This document shows positions 26,416 to 34,764 of a DNA stretch of 64,000 nt, piece after piece. The position numbers and the translations under genes are program-made. Source of the DNA: Methylopila capsulata. GTDB taxonomy: Bacteria; Pseudomonadota; Alphaproteobacteria; Rhizobiales; Methylopilaceae. Positions within the stretch are counted from its first letter, which is position 1; each line of letters opens with the position of its first letter. The stretch covers positions 186,001 to 250,000 of the forward strand of contig NZ_JAFBCY010000004.1 of assembly GCF_016907975.1 (NCBI RefSeq), given 5' to 3'. The notes below the pieces were generated by a model, which was not told the origin of the DNA, searched no databases, and was given only the letters and a program-made list of their open reading frames with translations.

Positions 26416-27224
26416 TGCGCGGCGAGGGCCTCGCGCACTCGGATCGACGCCGCCCGGTTCTCGCGCGCTTCCCGAGACGTCAGGCGGCTGGAAAGGTCGC
26501 GCGGGCCGCTCCGGGCGTCCGCGATGGCGGCCGCGATCCGCGCGGTGACCTTGGCCGCGTCCTCCGCGCTCGGCGCGTCCGCGTCGACGCCGCCGATCAG
26601 CTCGTGCACCAGCCCGAGCTTCGCGAAGGAGCGGACGTCGTAGGCGAGCGGCAGGATCTCCTCGCCGAGTTTCTCCAATTGCTCGACGCTTCGCTTGGTC
26701 ACCCGGGCCGCCGCCTGCTTGCCCATGGCGTGGATCGAGATCTTGGGATCGTCGAGCGCCAGCACGCGGTTGGCCTGGTAGCCGTGCGCGAGGAACGCGC
26801 CGGACAGCGCGCGCCCCACCACCAGCGACACCACGGGATGGCCCGCGAGCCGGGCGCTGGCGTAGGCGTCGGCCGCCGCGGCGCAGGCGAGGTGGATGCC
26901 GTAGAGCTCTTCCGCGCGGCCATAGGCCTGGCTCGGAACGTCGACGATCGCGAGGATCGGGTGCTTCTCCGGCCCGAAGACCTCGCGCACGCGGGCGGCG
27001 ACGCCCCAGCCCTCGTCAAGCCCGACCTCGCCCTCCCGCGCGCGCGGGAAGCGGTTGTCGGGGTTCGTGACGACGGAGATCATCCGCACGGTCTCGTCGC
27101 CGATCGCGACGTCCGCCGCCAGCACGGAAGCGGGACCGCCGTCGATCCGCGGGGCGCCTCGGCCAAGCGCCTCGAACCAGGTCCGCCCGCGGCTCGATGA
27201 CGTCGCGCTCATCGTGGCGCTCAT
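26406..27224 (-). CDS. mdcE: Malonate decarboxylase gamma subunit
   Basis: A 272-residue subunit of the carboxylase-like pair MdcD-MdcE, which decarboxylates malonyl-S-ACP to acetyl-S-ACP in the biotin-independent system. It belongs to the carboxyltransferase fold (GHPVVSLVVGRALSGAFLAHG, with the oxyanion-type Gly-Ala-Phe stretch). The start is ATG at 27224; a second ATG four codons later is possible. It overlaps mdcD by 4 bases and mdcG by 10. Confidence 0.93.
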   Translation of the reverse strand: MSATMSATSSSRGRTWFEALGRGAPRIDGGPASVLAADVAIGDETVRMISVVTNPDNRFPRAREGEVGLDEGWGVAARVREVFGPEKHPILAIVDVPSQAYGRAEELYGIHLACAAAADAYASARLAGHPVVSLVVGRALSGAFLAHGYQANRVLALDDPKISIHAMGKQAAARVTKRSVEQLEKLGEEILPLAYDVRSFAKLGLVHELIGGVDADAPSAEDAAKVTARIAAAIADARSGPRDLSSRLTSREARENRAASIRVREALAAQWG

Positions 27225-28063
27225 GGCCGATCTCCTGTCCAGAGCTTGCGCAAGGCCATGCCCTCCGGCGCCGCGGGCAGGCGGTCGAGCCGCGCGCGCC
27301 AGAACGCGATCCGCTCGCTCGCGTGCTCCGCCGGGGCGCCGCGGTCGAAGGCGGCGCGGACGGCGTCGGCCAGCGCATCGGCGTCGTCGGCGACGAGGTC
27401 GTCGGCGAGGCCTACCGCGTGGCGCTGCTCGCCGCCGGTCAGGCTCCAGATCAGCGGCCGGTCGCGGCTGTCGAGCTCCTCGACGCCGGCGTTCTGCTCG
27501 ATCACCTCCGGGCCGTTGAGCCCGAGCCGCGCCTGCTTCGTGACGATGAGCCGGCTTACCAGTCCGGCCGTGATGCCCATGCCGCCGAAGCAGCCGATCA
27601 TCCCGGCGATGACGCCGACGACGGGGACGTGAGCGCGCAACGCCACGACCGCGGCGTGCACGTCCGCCATGGCGGCGAGGCCGAGGTTCGCCTCCTGCAG
27701 CCGCACCCCGCCGGTCTCGAACACCAGCACCGGGCGGATCGGCTTGCCCGCCTCGGCGTCTTTGGCCGCGAGCTCGAGTGCGCCGGCGATCTTGGCGCCG
27801 GACACCTCACCGGTGCTGCCGCCCTGGAACGCGCCCTCGATCGCGATCACGACCGCCGCGACGCCGCCGATCGTCCCGCGCGCGACGACCACGCCGTCGT
27901 CGGCCTGCGGCACGATGTTCTGGCGCGCGAGCCAGGGGCTCTCGATCCGGTCGAAGGGGCCGAGCAACTCGCGGAACGAGCCCACGTCCAGCAGCGCGCG
28001 AGCGCGCTCGCGCGCGTTCAGCTCCACGAAGCTGGTGCGGCTCATCAGGGCGGGAACGCTCAT
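27221..28063 (-). CDS. mdcD: Malonate decarboxylase beta subunit
   Basis: A 280-residue partner of MdcE in decarboxylation of malonyl-S-ACP. The carboxyltransferase fold is recognisable in GGVAAVVIAIEGAFQGGS, VLVFETGGVRLQEANLG and GVIAGMIGCFGGMGI (Gly-rich oxyanion loops). The ATG at 28063 overlaps the mdcC stop by 4 bases. Activity needs MdcC carrying its prosthetic group and the transferase MdcA. Confidence 0.94.
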   Translation of the reverse strand: MSVPALMSRTSFVELNARERARALLDVGSFRELLGPFDRIESPWLARQNIVPQADDGVVVARGTIGGVAAVVIAIEGAFQGGSTGEVSGAKIAGALELAAKDAEAGKPIRPVLVFETGGVRLQEANLGLAAMADVHAAVVALRAHVPVVGVIAGMIGCFGGMGITAGLVSRLIVTKQARLGLNGPEVIEQNAGVEELDSRDRPLIWSLTGGEQRHAVGLADDLVADDADALADAVRAAFDRGAPAEHASERIAFWRARLDRLPAAPEGMALRKLWTGDRP

Positions 28064-28347
28064 GCCTTGGTCCTTTCCAGCGCCTGGGCGAGACGAAGGC
28101 TCACGACGCCCGGCGTCGCGCCGGAGTCGTTGATCTCGATCCGGGCGGCGACGGGATGGCGGGCGAAGAAGCGCTCCAGCGTCGCGCGCCAGACCTTTTC
28201 GAAGCCGTCGACGCTGGTGCGGACGGAGACCACCGTCTCGTTGGCGGGCTCCATCAGCACCTCGAGATCGCCGGAAGCCACCACGCCCACATGGGCGCGC
28301 CCGACGAGCGGCGCGTTGCCGGAAAAGCGGAGTTCGAAGCGTTCCAT
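28060..28347 (-). CDS. mdcC: Malonate decarboxylase acyl carrier (delta) subunit
   Basis: A 95-residue carrier protein. The family carries 2'-(5''-phosphoribosyl)-3'-dephospho-CoA on a serine, Ser25 in the Klebsiella protein; here the corresponding residue is also Ser25, in VGVVASGDLEVL. The acetyl and malonyl thioesters are held on this group. The gene overlaps mdcD by 4 bases and follows mdcB by 4 bases. Confidence 0.94.
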   Translation of the reverse strand: MERFELRFSGNAPLVGRAHVGVVASGDLEVLMEPANETVVSVRTSVDGFEKVWRATLERFFARHPVAARIEINDSGATPGVVSLRLAQALERTKA

Positions 28348-28351
28348 CGGC

Positions 28352-29332
28352 TCAAACCTCCCGTCCGTCCAACGCGTCGAGCAGCAGCGCGGCGGCCAGC
28401 ATGTCGGCGGCGCCGCCGGGCGAGGCGTTGAGCGCGAGCAGGCGGCGGTCGAGCGCGCGCAGCGCCGCCATGCCGTCGTCCGTCGCGGCGCCTCCGGCCG
28501 CGATCACCGCCCGCGCGCCGAGGCGCGCAACCCTCAGCGCCCGTCGCCCGCCGCGGTGGAGCAGGCAGGTGTCGTCGAGCCCCGCCATCGCCGCCATCAG
28601 CCCGTTGAGACTGGCGGCGGTCTCCGTCGCGCCGCGCGCGCGGCTTGCGCGCAACGCGCCGAGAGCGGCCAGCGCGTGCGGAAAGCCGGCCGCCGCTTCG
28701 CCGCGCGCGCCGGTCACGCCGTAGGTCCGGCAGGCGACGGCGCCGTTCAGCGCGGCGTCGGGGGCCGCGCCGTCGCGGAAACCGGCGATCGCGCCGGCGG
28801 TCGCGCAGATGTCGGCGGCCTTCGCGCCACGGCCCTCGATCGCCGCCGCCGCCACGATCAGGCCGAGCGCGAAGATCGCGCCGCGGTGCGTGTTGACGCC
28901 GCCGGTCGCGGCGAACATCGCGGCCTCGCCGTCGCGGCCGATGCGGGCGAGGGCCTCGCGCAAGGCTTGCGAGGGCCTCTGTCCTTCAGCTGCGCGTGCG
29001 AGGCCCGCGAAGGTCGGGCGCAGCGCCGCGGCGGAGGCGAGCAGCGTGTCGAGCTCCATGTCGGCGTGGGAGCCCGCGCCGCGCCGGTCGACGAGGCCGG
29101 GCTTCGGCGTCAGCTCGGCCTCAGCGGCGAGGGCGCCCACGGCGAGGTCGGCGAGATGCGCAGGGCGCGCGCCGCCATCCTCGCCGTCATGCCCGCTTTC
29201 GCGGGCATCCACGACTTGGGCGTCGATCGCGGCAGGGAAAGTCGTGGATACCCGCGCCTCGCGCGGGCATGACGGCGCGTTTCTGCGCGTGAACGGCGTG
29301 CGCGCAAAGCGCGGCGTCAACGTGTCCATCAT
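28352..29332 (-). CDS. mdcB: Triphosphoribosyl-dephospho-CoA synthase, with palindromic-repeat insertion near N-terminus
   Basis: A 326-residue enzyme that makes the prosthetic-group precursor from dephospho-CoA and ATP. The CitG/MdcB core starts at about residue 56 with VGALAAEAELTPKPGLVDRRG, the conserved PKPGLV segment, followed by GSHADMELDT and later GVNTHRGAIFALG and GLDDTCLLHRGG. Residues about 19-50 are encoded by a 96-bp palindromic repeat that keeps the frame. No in-frame ATG lies between the repeat and the core, and the ATG at 29332 follows the mdcA stop by 3 bases, so the repeat is probably translated. The 32 extra residues are Arg/Ala/Gly-rich and precede the conserved fold. Confidence 0.88.
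   Translation of the reverse strand: MMDTLTPRFARTPFTRRNAPSCPREARVSTTFPAAIDAQVVDARESGHDGEDGGARPAHLADLAVGALAAEAELTPKPGLVDRRGAGSHADMELDTLLASAAALRPTFAGLARAAEGQRPSQALREALARIGRDGEAAMFAATGGVNTHRGAIFALGLIVAAAAIEGRGAKAADICATAGAIAGFRDGAAPDAALNGAVACRTYGVTGARGEAAAGFPHALAALGALRASRARGATETAASLNGLMAAMAGLDDTCLLHRGGRRALRVARLGARAVIAAGGAATDDGMAALRALDRRLLALNASPGGAADMLAAALLLDALDGREV
29182..29277. repeat. Palindromic repeat inside mdcB coding region
   Basis: Nested inverted arms: CGCCGTCATGCCCGC (29182-29196) pairs exactly with the bases at 29263-29277. GGGCATCCACGACTT (29203-29217) pairs with AAGTCGTGGATACCC (29239-29253) with one mismatch. The CGTCATGCCCGC...GCGGGCAT type is a dispersed palindrome seen in other alphaproteobacteria, as I recall. 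It lies in frame in mdcB, like the coding palindromic elements of Rickettsia. Confidence 0.8.
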
Positions 29333-29335
29333 CGC

Positions 29336-30982
29336 TCAAAAGCTCCTGAACTTCGCGGGCGGCGCATAAAGCCCGCCGGACCATTCGACGAGGTCCTCGA
29401 TGGTGCGGGCCGCAAGCAGCGAGCGGCTGGCCTCCGTGGGGTCCACGCCGAGGTCCTCGGGGTAGGCCACCAGGCCCTTGGCGCGCAGGTCGTCGGTGCG
29501 GCGCGGGTCGTGGCGCAGGCCGATCGGGCTCACGCCCGCGACCGCCGCCAGCGCCGCCCTGCGCTCGTCCTCGTCGGCCGCCAGATAAAGGTAGGCGACG
29601 CCCTCCTCGGTGACCACGTGGCTGACGTCGTCGCCGTAGATCATGACCGGGGCGATGGGCATGCCCGCGGCCTGGCCGACGCCCACGGCGTCGAGCTCCT
29701 CCACGAAGGTCGGCACGCCGCCGGACTGGAAGGTCTCCGCCATCTGCACGACGAGCTTCTTGCCGCGGGCGGTGGGGGAGGGGTCGGTCTTGAGGTCGAG
29801 CCAGGCGTGGCTCGCGTGACGCCGGCCGCCGGGGTCGTGGCCCATGTTGGGCGCGCCGCCGAAGCCGGCCAGCCGGCCGGTGGTGACGGTCGAGGAGTTG
29901 GCGTCGCCGTCGATCTGCAGCGTCGCGCCGATGAACATGTCGACCGCGTACTGCCCCGCGAGCTGGCACAGCACCCGGTTCGACCGCAGCGAACCGTCGC
30001 GGCCGGTGAAGAACACGTCGGAGCGCGCGGCGATGTAGGCCTCCATGCCGACCTCGCCGCCGAAGCAGTGCACGCTGTCGACCCAGCCGCTCTCGATCGC
30101 GGGGATCAACGTGGGGTGCGGGTTCAGCGTCCAGTGCCGGGCGATCTTGCCCTTGAGCCCGAGGCGCTCGGCGTAGGTCGGCAGCAGCAGCTCGATCGCG
30201 GCCGTGTTGAAGCCGATGCCGTGGTTCAGCGAGACCACGCCGTGGCGCTCGTAGACGCCGCGGATCGCGAGCATCGCCATCAGGATGTGCTGCTCGGTGA
30301 TCAGCCGCGGGTCGCGGGTGAACAGCGGCTCGATCGCGGCCGGGCGGTCCGCCTTCACGACGAAGTCGACCCAGTCGCCGGGGATGTCGACCCGCGGCAG
30401 CTCGTCGACGATCTCGTTCGCCTGCGCGATCACGATGCCGCCGCCAAAGGCCGTCGCCTCCACGATGGTCGGCGTGTCCTCGGTGTTGGCGCCTGTGTAG
30501 AGATTTCCGCGCCGGTCGGCCTTCTCGGCCGCGACCAGCGCCACCCGCGGCGTCAGGTCCACGAACATGCGGGCGTAGAGCTCCACATAGGTGTGGATCG
30601 CCCCGACCTCGAGCGCGCCGTCCTCCAGCAGCTGCGCCACGCGCAGCGACTGCGGGCCGGCGTAGGCGAAGTCGATCTTCTTCGCCACGCCGGTCTCGAA
30701 CACGTCGATCTGCTCGGGCCGCGAGATCGACGAGATCAGCATATGCAGATCGCGCACCTTTTCGGGGCTGACCTTCGCGAGCGAGCGCGAGAGGAAATCC
30801 GCCTGCTTCTGGTTGTCGCCCTCGAGCGCGACCCGGTCGCCGGAGACGAGGACCGCCTCCAGCGCCGCGACCATCTCGGCCGTTCGGAGGACCTTGCCGT
30901 CGGCGTGCGCCTCGACCGCCCGCACGCGGCGCAGCTTGTCGTCGCGGCGGGTCGACCAGGAACGTGAGTTCGTATCGGACAT
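29336..30982 (-). CDS. mdcA: Malonate decarboxylase alpha subunit (acetyl-S-ACP:malonate ACP transferase)
   Basis: A 548-residue CoA-transferase-like enzyme that exchanges acetyl for malonyl on the acyl carrier subunit. The N-terminus (SRSWSTRRDDKLRRV) and the later NHGIGFNTAAIELLLPTYAERLG and GGVPTFVEELDAVGVG fit MdcA. The ATG at 30982 is chosen; an in-frame upstream start at 31024 would begin inside the neighbouring repeat element. It is the first enzymatic gene of the operon and lies about 130 bases after the transporter gene. Confidence 0.95.
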   Translation of the reverse strand: MSDTNSRSWSTRRDDKLRRVRAVEAHADGKVLRTAEMVAALEAVLVSGDRVALEGDNQKQADFLSRSLAKVSPEKVRDLHMLISSISRPEQIDVFETGVAKKIDFAYAGPQSLRVAQLLEDGALEVGAIHTYVELYARMFVDLTPRVALVAAEKADRRGNLYTGANTEDTPTIVEATAFGGGIVIAQANEIVDELPRVDIPGDWVDFVVKADRPAAIEPLFTRDPRLITEQHILMAMLAIRGVYERHGVVSLNHGIGFNTAAIELLLPTYAERLGLKGKIARHWTLNPHPTLIPAIESGWVDSVHCFGGEVGMEAYIAARSDVFFTGRDGSLRSNRVLCQLAGQYAVDMFIGATLQIDGDANSSTVTTGRLAGFGGAPNMGHDPGGRRHASHAWLDLKTDPSPTARGKKLVVQMAETFQSGGVPTFVEELDAVGVGQAAGMPIAPVMIYGDDVSHVVTEEGVAYLYLAADEDERRAALAAVAGVSPIGLRHDPRRTDDLRAKGLVAYPEDLGVDPTEASRSLLAARTIEDLVEWSGGLYAPPAKFRSF

Positions 30983-31013
30983 CGCTGGTTCCAAAGTCCT
31001 TCTGTTGGGCCAG

Positions 31014-31094
31014 AGCCCCCTCACCCGGAGAGCTTCGCCCTCCGACCTCTCCCCGGCGGGGAGAGGTCGGCGCGAAGCGCCGGGTGAGGGGGCT
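31014..31094. repeat. Intergenic palindromic repeat (REP-like)
   Basis: Outer arms AGCCCCCTCACCCGG (31014-31028) and its exact complement (31080-31094) enclose an inner perfect stem, CCGACCTCTCCCC at 31042-31054 against 31058-31070, with a 3-base loop. It shares the CCCTCACCC/GGGTGAGGG ends with the element at 63136-63307. It sits between the malonate transporter and mdcA genes and would fold strongly in the operon transcript. Confidence 0.85.
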
Positions 31095-31115
31095 TCGCGG
31101 TCTGCCGATCCGTCC

Positions 31116-32474
31116 TCACAGCACCACGAACAGGAACCACACCACGAACGGCGCCACGAGCGTGACGATCGTCCCGTAGAGCAGCAACTGGCGGAAGAAG
31201 CCGTCGCGGGAGCCTTCGGGCGAGTTCGCGAGGACGAGGGCGCCGTTGGTGGAGAACGGGCTCACGTCCACGATGGTCGAGGACACCGCCATGGCGGCGA
31301 TGAAGCCGATCGCGCCGACGCCGGTGTCGCCCTGGAGGAAGGGCACCGCGAGCGGGATCAGCGAGCCGAGCACGGCGGTCGAGGAGGCGAAGGCCGAGAC
31401 CACTGCGCCGATCAGGCAGAGCAGCAGCGCCGCGGTGAGCGGCGAGGCGAGGCCCGCCACGCTGTCGGCCACGTAGGAGATCGTGCCCATCTTCTCCATC
31501 ACGCCGACATAGGTGCTGACGCCGGTGATCAGCACGATCTCGGGCCAGGTCACCTGCGCGATGGCGCGGCGCTGCAGCGTCGGCGCGACCAGCGACAGCG
31601 CGAGGCCGATCGTGATGGCGCAGAAGCCGATGTCGAGGTTGAAGGCGAGCGTCAGGACCGCGAGCAGGATGAGACCGCCAAGCGTCAGCATCTGGTAGGC
31701 GCGGTTGTCCGCCATCGGGTCGGCGTCGGTCTGCGTCTGGCCGGCCGCGATGCGGCGCTCGGCCGAGATCGCCTCGGTCTCGGCGTCGCCGTAGCGCGGC
31801 TCGCTCCGGGGCGGGCGGCCGTAGCCGCCGACGGGCGCGCCGTTGGCGCCCGCCGTCTCGACCCGCGCGCCGAACAGGCTTCTGCCGCCGAGCAGCGCGA
31901 ACAGCAGGGCCGCGACGCCGGCGTTCACCGCGAAGCTCGCCGCAAAAGTCACGAGCGGGTCCATCGGCAGGCCGGCCTTCGCCACCACGCCGTTTGTGAT
32001 GCCGCCGTAGATCGAGATCGGCGAGAAGCCGCCGGCCTGGGCGCCGTGGATCACCATGAGGCCCATCAGCAGGGGCGAGATGCCGTACTTGATCGCGAAG
32101 CCGAGCGCGATCGGGGCGATGATCGCGACCGCGCCGGGGCTGACCGCGCCGACCGCCGTCAGCGCCGCGGCGACCAGGAACATGATCCAGGGGATCATGA
32201 CGACCCGGCCGCGGACCGCCTTCACCGCGAGGCGCACCAGCCAGTCGATGGTGCCGTTCGCCTGGGCGATGGCGAAGAGATAGGTGATCCCGACCAGCGT
32301 CAGGAACAGGCCGGAGGGGAAGAACCCGATGATGGCCTTGGTGGTGAGGCCGGCCACCAGCGTGCCGAGCAGGAAGGCGCCCGCGAAGGCGAGCACGCCC
32401 ATGTTCACCGGCAGCAGCGTCGCCACGACGAACATCGCGCCGAGGCCGACGATGGAGAGAAGCTCAGGCGTCAT
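31116..32474 (-). CDS. Malonate/dicarboxylate transporter, MatC-like
   Basis: A 452-residue permease with about 12 hydrophobic segments. The N-terminus (LLSIVGLGAMFVVATLLPVNMGVLAF) matches the MatC_N domain of the Rhizobium dicarboxylate carrier MatC, in the SLC13/DASS superfamily. A long hydrophilic loop lies near residues 215-255. It is transcribed first in the mdc operon, consistent with malonate uptake. The MdcL/MdcM pair of other bacteria is not present, and this protein probably replaces it. Confidence 0.85.
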   Translation of the reverse strand: MTPELLSIVGLGAMFVVATLLPVNMGVLAFAGAFLLGTLVAGLTTKAIIGFFPSGLFLTLVGITYLFAIAQANGTIDWLVRLAVKAVRGRVVMIPWIMFLVAAALTAVGAVSPGAVAIIAPIALGFAIKYGISPLLMGLMVIHGAQAGGFSPISIYGGITNGVVAKAGLPMDPLVTFAASFAVNAGVAALLFALLGGRSLFGARVETAGANGAPVGGYGRPPRSEPRYGDAETEAISAERRIAAGQTQTDADPMADNRAYQMLTLGGLILLAVLTLAFNLDIGFCAITIGLALSLVAPTLQRRAIAQVTWPEIVLITGVSTYVGVMEKMGTISYVADSVAGLASPLTAALLLCLIGAVVSAFASSTAVLGSLIPLAVPFLQGDTGVGAIGFIAAMAVSSTIVDVSPFSTNGALVLANSPEGSRDGFFRQLLLYGTIVTLVAPFVVWFLFVVL

Positions 32475-32633
32475 GGCGGGCGCTCCCCGTCAGCGGGAGC
32501 GGGGCGGCGTTCGGGAGGGCAGGCGCGAGCCCGCCGCCTCCCGGATCGCGGGGGGCGCTGGTCATCGTCGGCGTTCCTCAGGCTGTTGATTTTTATGCGC
32601 TCAGCAAACGCCCCTACAAATGCGGTGTCAATA

Positions 32634-32649
32634 TTCTCGTATACAAGAA
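32634..32649. promoter_or_regulatory. GntR/MatR-type operator
   Basis: A 16-bp dyad, TTCTCGTATACAAGAA, with one mismatched pair, lies between the transporter gene and the divergent gntR. The other strand reads TCTTGTATAC, the core of the MatR operator reported for Rhizobium malonate genes, as I recall it. Binding by the GntR encoded at 32717 is inference. Confidence 0.7.
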
Positions 32650-32716
32650 ATGAAATTGTGCATGACGGAGAGCGCGGCTACGATCCTCTCCACGCAGTGA
32701 AACGAACGGTAGAGTC

Positions 32717-33421
32717 TTGAGGACGAAGAGGAATACGTCGGCGGAGCATGCGGCCGCGGAGGCGCCGGTCCGTCGCGCGGACGCCCTGCGGTTCGCGCTG
32801 GAGGCCGACATCGTCACCGGCGTCTTCAAGCCCGGCGACCGTCTCGACGAGCAGACGCTGGCCGACCGCTTCGGCGTGTCGCGCACCCCCCTGCGCGAAG
32901 CGCTGAGCCAGCTCGCGGCGACGGGCCTCGTGACGCTGCTGCCCCGGCGCGGCGCCTTCGTGGCCTCGCTCGGCTTCCGCGACATCATCGAACGGTTCGA
33001 GGCCATGGCGGCGCTCGAGGCCATGGCCGGCGGCCTCGCCGCGCGCCGCATCGACGGACCAGGCCGCCGGGCGCTGCAGGCCGCGCTCGACGACTGCCGG
33101 GCGGAGGCCTCCGACGGCGACAGCGACACCTACTATCTCGCCAACGAGCGCTTCCACCACGTGATCTACGCCGAGGCCCACAACGCCTTCCTGGGCGACG
33201 AAGCGCGCCGGCTGCATATGCGGCTAAAGCCCTACCGCCGCCTCCAGCTCCGCGCCGGCGCCCGCGTCGCGACCTCGCTCGCCGAGCACGAACGGATCGT
33301 CGAGGCGATCTTTACGGGCGATACGCCGGGGGCCGAACGCGAGCTGCGCGCCCACATCCTGGTGCAGGGCGACCGTCTGAGCGACTTCATCGCGACGCTC
33401 GACCGGTCGGACCTCGGTTGA
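32717..33421 (+). CDS. GntR family (FCD subfamily) regulator, probable malonate-responsive regulator
   Basis: A 234-residue regulator with an N-terminal winged helix-turn-helix (KPGDRLDEQTLADRFGVSRT, then PLREALSQLAATGLV) and an all-helical FCD ligand-binding domain. The FCD metal-binding His/Asp pattern is visible in ANERFHHVIY and in the SLAEHERIVEAIF segment. It is divergent from the malonate operon, with a MatR-like operator between them, so it probably controls mdc expression in response to malonate or malonyl-CoA (compare MatR, MdcY). The effector is not proven. Confidence 0.88.
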   Translation: MRTKRNTSAEHAAAEAPVRRADALRFALEADIVTGVFKPGDRLDEQTLADRFGVSRTPLREALSQLAATGLVTLLPRRGAFVASLGFRDIIERFEAMAALEAMAGGLAARRIDGPGRRALQAALDDCRAEASDGDSDTYYLANERFHHVIYAEAHNAFLGDEARRLHMRLKPYRRLQLRAGARVATSLAEHERIVEAIFTGDTPGAERELRAHILVQGDRLSDFIATLDRSDLG

Positions 33422-33493
33422 CCACGCCGCCACGCGCCGCCTGAACGGCGTTCGCCGCAACGCCCCGCTTGCGCTTCCTTCCGTTGTGTCGTA

Positions 33494-33515
33494 AATTTCT
33501 GTCATGACAGAAATT
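33494..33515. promoter_or_regulatory. Perfect 22-bp palindrome over the gbsR-like start codon
   Basis: The half-site AATTTCTGTCA (33494-33504) is followed at once by its exact complement (33505-33515). The ATG of the downstream gene occupies 33504-33506, at the dyad axis. A repressor bound here could block transcription, and the same hairpin in mRNA could hide the start codon. An AT-rich palindrome of this length is very unlikely by chance in this genome. Confidence 0.75.
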
Positions 33516-34061
33516 ACAGATGAAACCGGAAATTTGCCGCGGCCGATCGAGACCTTCGTCCTGCAGTGGGGCGATCTCGGCGGACAGTGGGGCGTCAACC
33601 GGTCGATCGGCCAGATCCATGCTCTGCTCTACCTCTCGGAGCGCCCGCTGACGGCGGAGGAGATCGCCGACGACCTGTCGATGGCGCGCTCCAACGTCTC
33701 GAACTCGCTGAAGGAGCTGCTGGCCTGGAACCTGATCCGCCGCGTTCCGGTGCGTCAGGATCGGCGGGACCATTACGAGGCCGAGACCGACGTCTGGGAG
33801 ATCGCCGCGCGCATCGCGGCCGGGCGCAAGGAGCGCGAGATCGACCCCGCGCTCGCCGCGCTGCGCCACTGCTCGGCTGAGGCCGACGGCGATCCGACCG
33901 TCAGCCCCGTGGCCCGGCAGCGGCTGCAGGCGATGCTCGATTTCACCGTCGCGCTGGACCGTTGGTACGGCCAGATGCTGTCCCTCCCGCGGGGCAAGCG
34001 CGACATGCTGCTGAAGCTCGGCGCGAAGATCGCGTCGTTCCTTCCGAAGGAGAAGGGCTGA
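33504..34061 (+). CDS. GbsR/MarR-type transcriptional regulator
   Basis: A 185-residue winged-helix regulator of the GbsR family. GQIHALLYLSERPLTAEEIAD is the first part of the helix-turn-helix, and MARSNVSNSLKELLAWNLIR the recognition helix. The C-terminal half, helical with VALDRWYGQMLSLPRGKR, is the usual dimer or ligand part. It begins at an ATG inside a 22-bp palindrome that is probably its own operator. Three genes of the DUF4166 cluster follow within 32 bases or overlap, so it probably regulates that cluster. Confidence 0.85.
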   Translation: MTEITDETGNLPRPIETFVLQWGDLGGQWGVNRSIGQIHALLYLSERPLTAEEIADDLSMARSNVSNSLKELLAWNLIRRVPVRQDRRDHYEAETDVWEIAARIAAGRKEREIDPALAALRHCSAEADGDPTVSPVARQRLQAMLDFTVALDRWYGQMLSLPRGKRDMLLKLGAKIASFLPKEKG

Positions 34062-34092
34062 GGCGGCTTTAGGATTCGATTGGAGACAAAGG

Positions 34093-34764
34093 ATGTCGGC
34101 GCAACGCGACACGGACCAAGACCTGCAGCTGTCCCCCTCGCGGCCGGAGGCCCGGCTGGTCGATCTGCGCTTCCGCGCGCTGCTGGGCGCCGCCGAGTGG
34201 GAGCGGCTTCCGGCCGACGTCCGCCGCCGGTTCTCCAAGCGGCTGTCGGGCTCCGCCGCGGCGACCTATGTCGGGCGCATCACGGAGCTCCGGATGAACC
34301 GGGCGGGCCGCATCCTGTCGCAGGCGCTGCGCCTGATCGGCGCGCCGCTGCCGGTCTGTCTCGACACCGACGTCGCGAGCGTCGTCACCGTCACCGAGGA
34401 CGGCGCGACCGGCGGGCAGGTCTGGACCCGGCTCTACGCCAAGCGCGGCGGCTTCCCGCAGGTGATCCACTCCGCCAAGCGCTTCGCGGGGCCGACCGGC
34501 CTGGAGGAGTACGTCGGCTACGGCGTCGCCATGCCGCTCAGGCTCTCGGTCGAGGACGGCGCGCTCACCTTCCGCAGCGCCGGCTACACGCTGCGGCTCG
34601 GGCGCTTCCGCGTGGCGCTGCCCGGCTGGCTGTCGCCGGGGGCGCTGACCGTCACCCACCGCGAGACCGGCGCCGGCGCCTTCGAGTTCGCGCTCAGCCT
34701 GCGGCACCCCCTGTTCGGCGAACTGCTGCGCCAGAGCGGGCGCTACCGGGACCAGCGCGGATGA
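34093..34764 (+). CDS. DUF4166 domain protein
   Basis: A 223-residue protein with a short polar N-terminus and the DUF4166 domain from about residue 20 to the end (LRFRALLGAAEWERLPADVRRR, then FPQVIHSAKRFAGPTGLEEY and LPGWLSPGALTVTHRETGAG). The family has no known function; it is often fused to or beside saccharopine dehydrogenase-like reductases, as here. It starts 31 bases after the gbsR-like gene with GGAG upstream, and its stop overlaps the next start (ATGA). No signal peptide or membrane helix is visible. Confidence 0.82.
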   Translation: MSAQRDTDQDLQLSPSRPEARLVDLRFRALLGAAEWERLPADVRRRFSKRLSGSAAATYVGRITELRMNRAGRILSQALRLIGAPLPVCLDTDVASVVTVTEDGATGGQVWTRLYAKRGGFPQVIHSAKRFAGPTGLEEYVGYGVAMPLRLSVEDGALTFRSAGYTLRLGRFRVALPGWLSPGALTVTHRETGAGAFEFALSLRHPLFGELLRQSGRYRDQRG

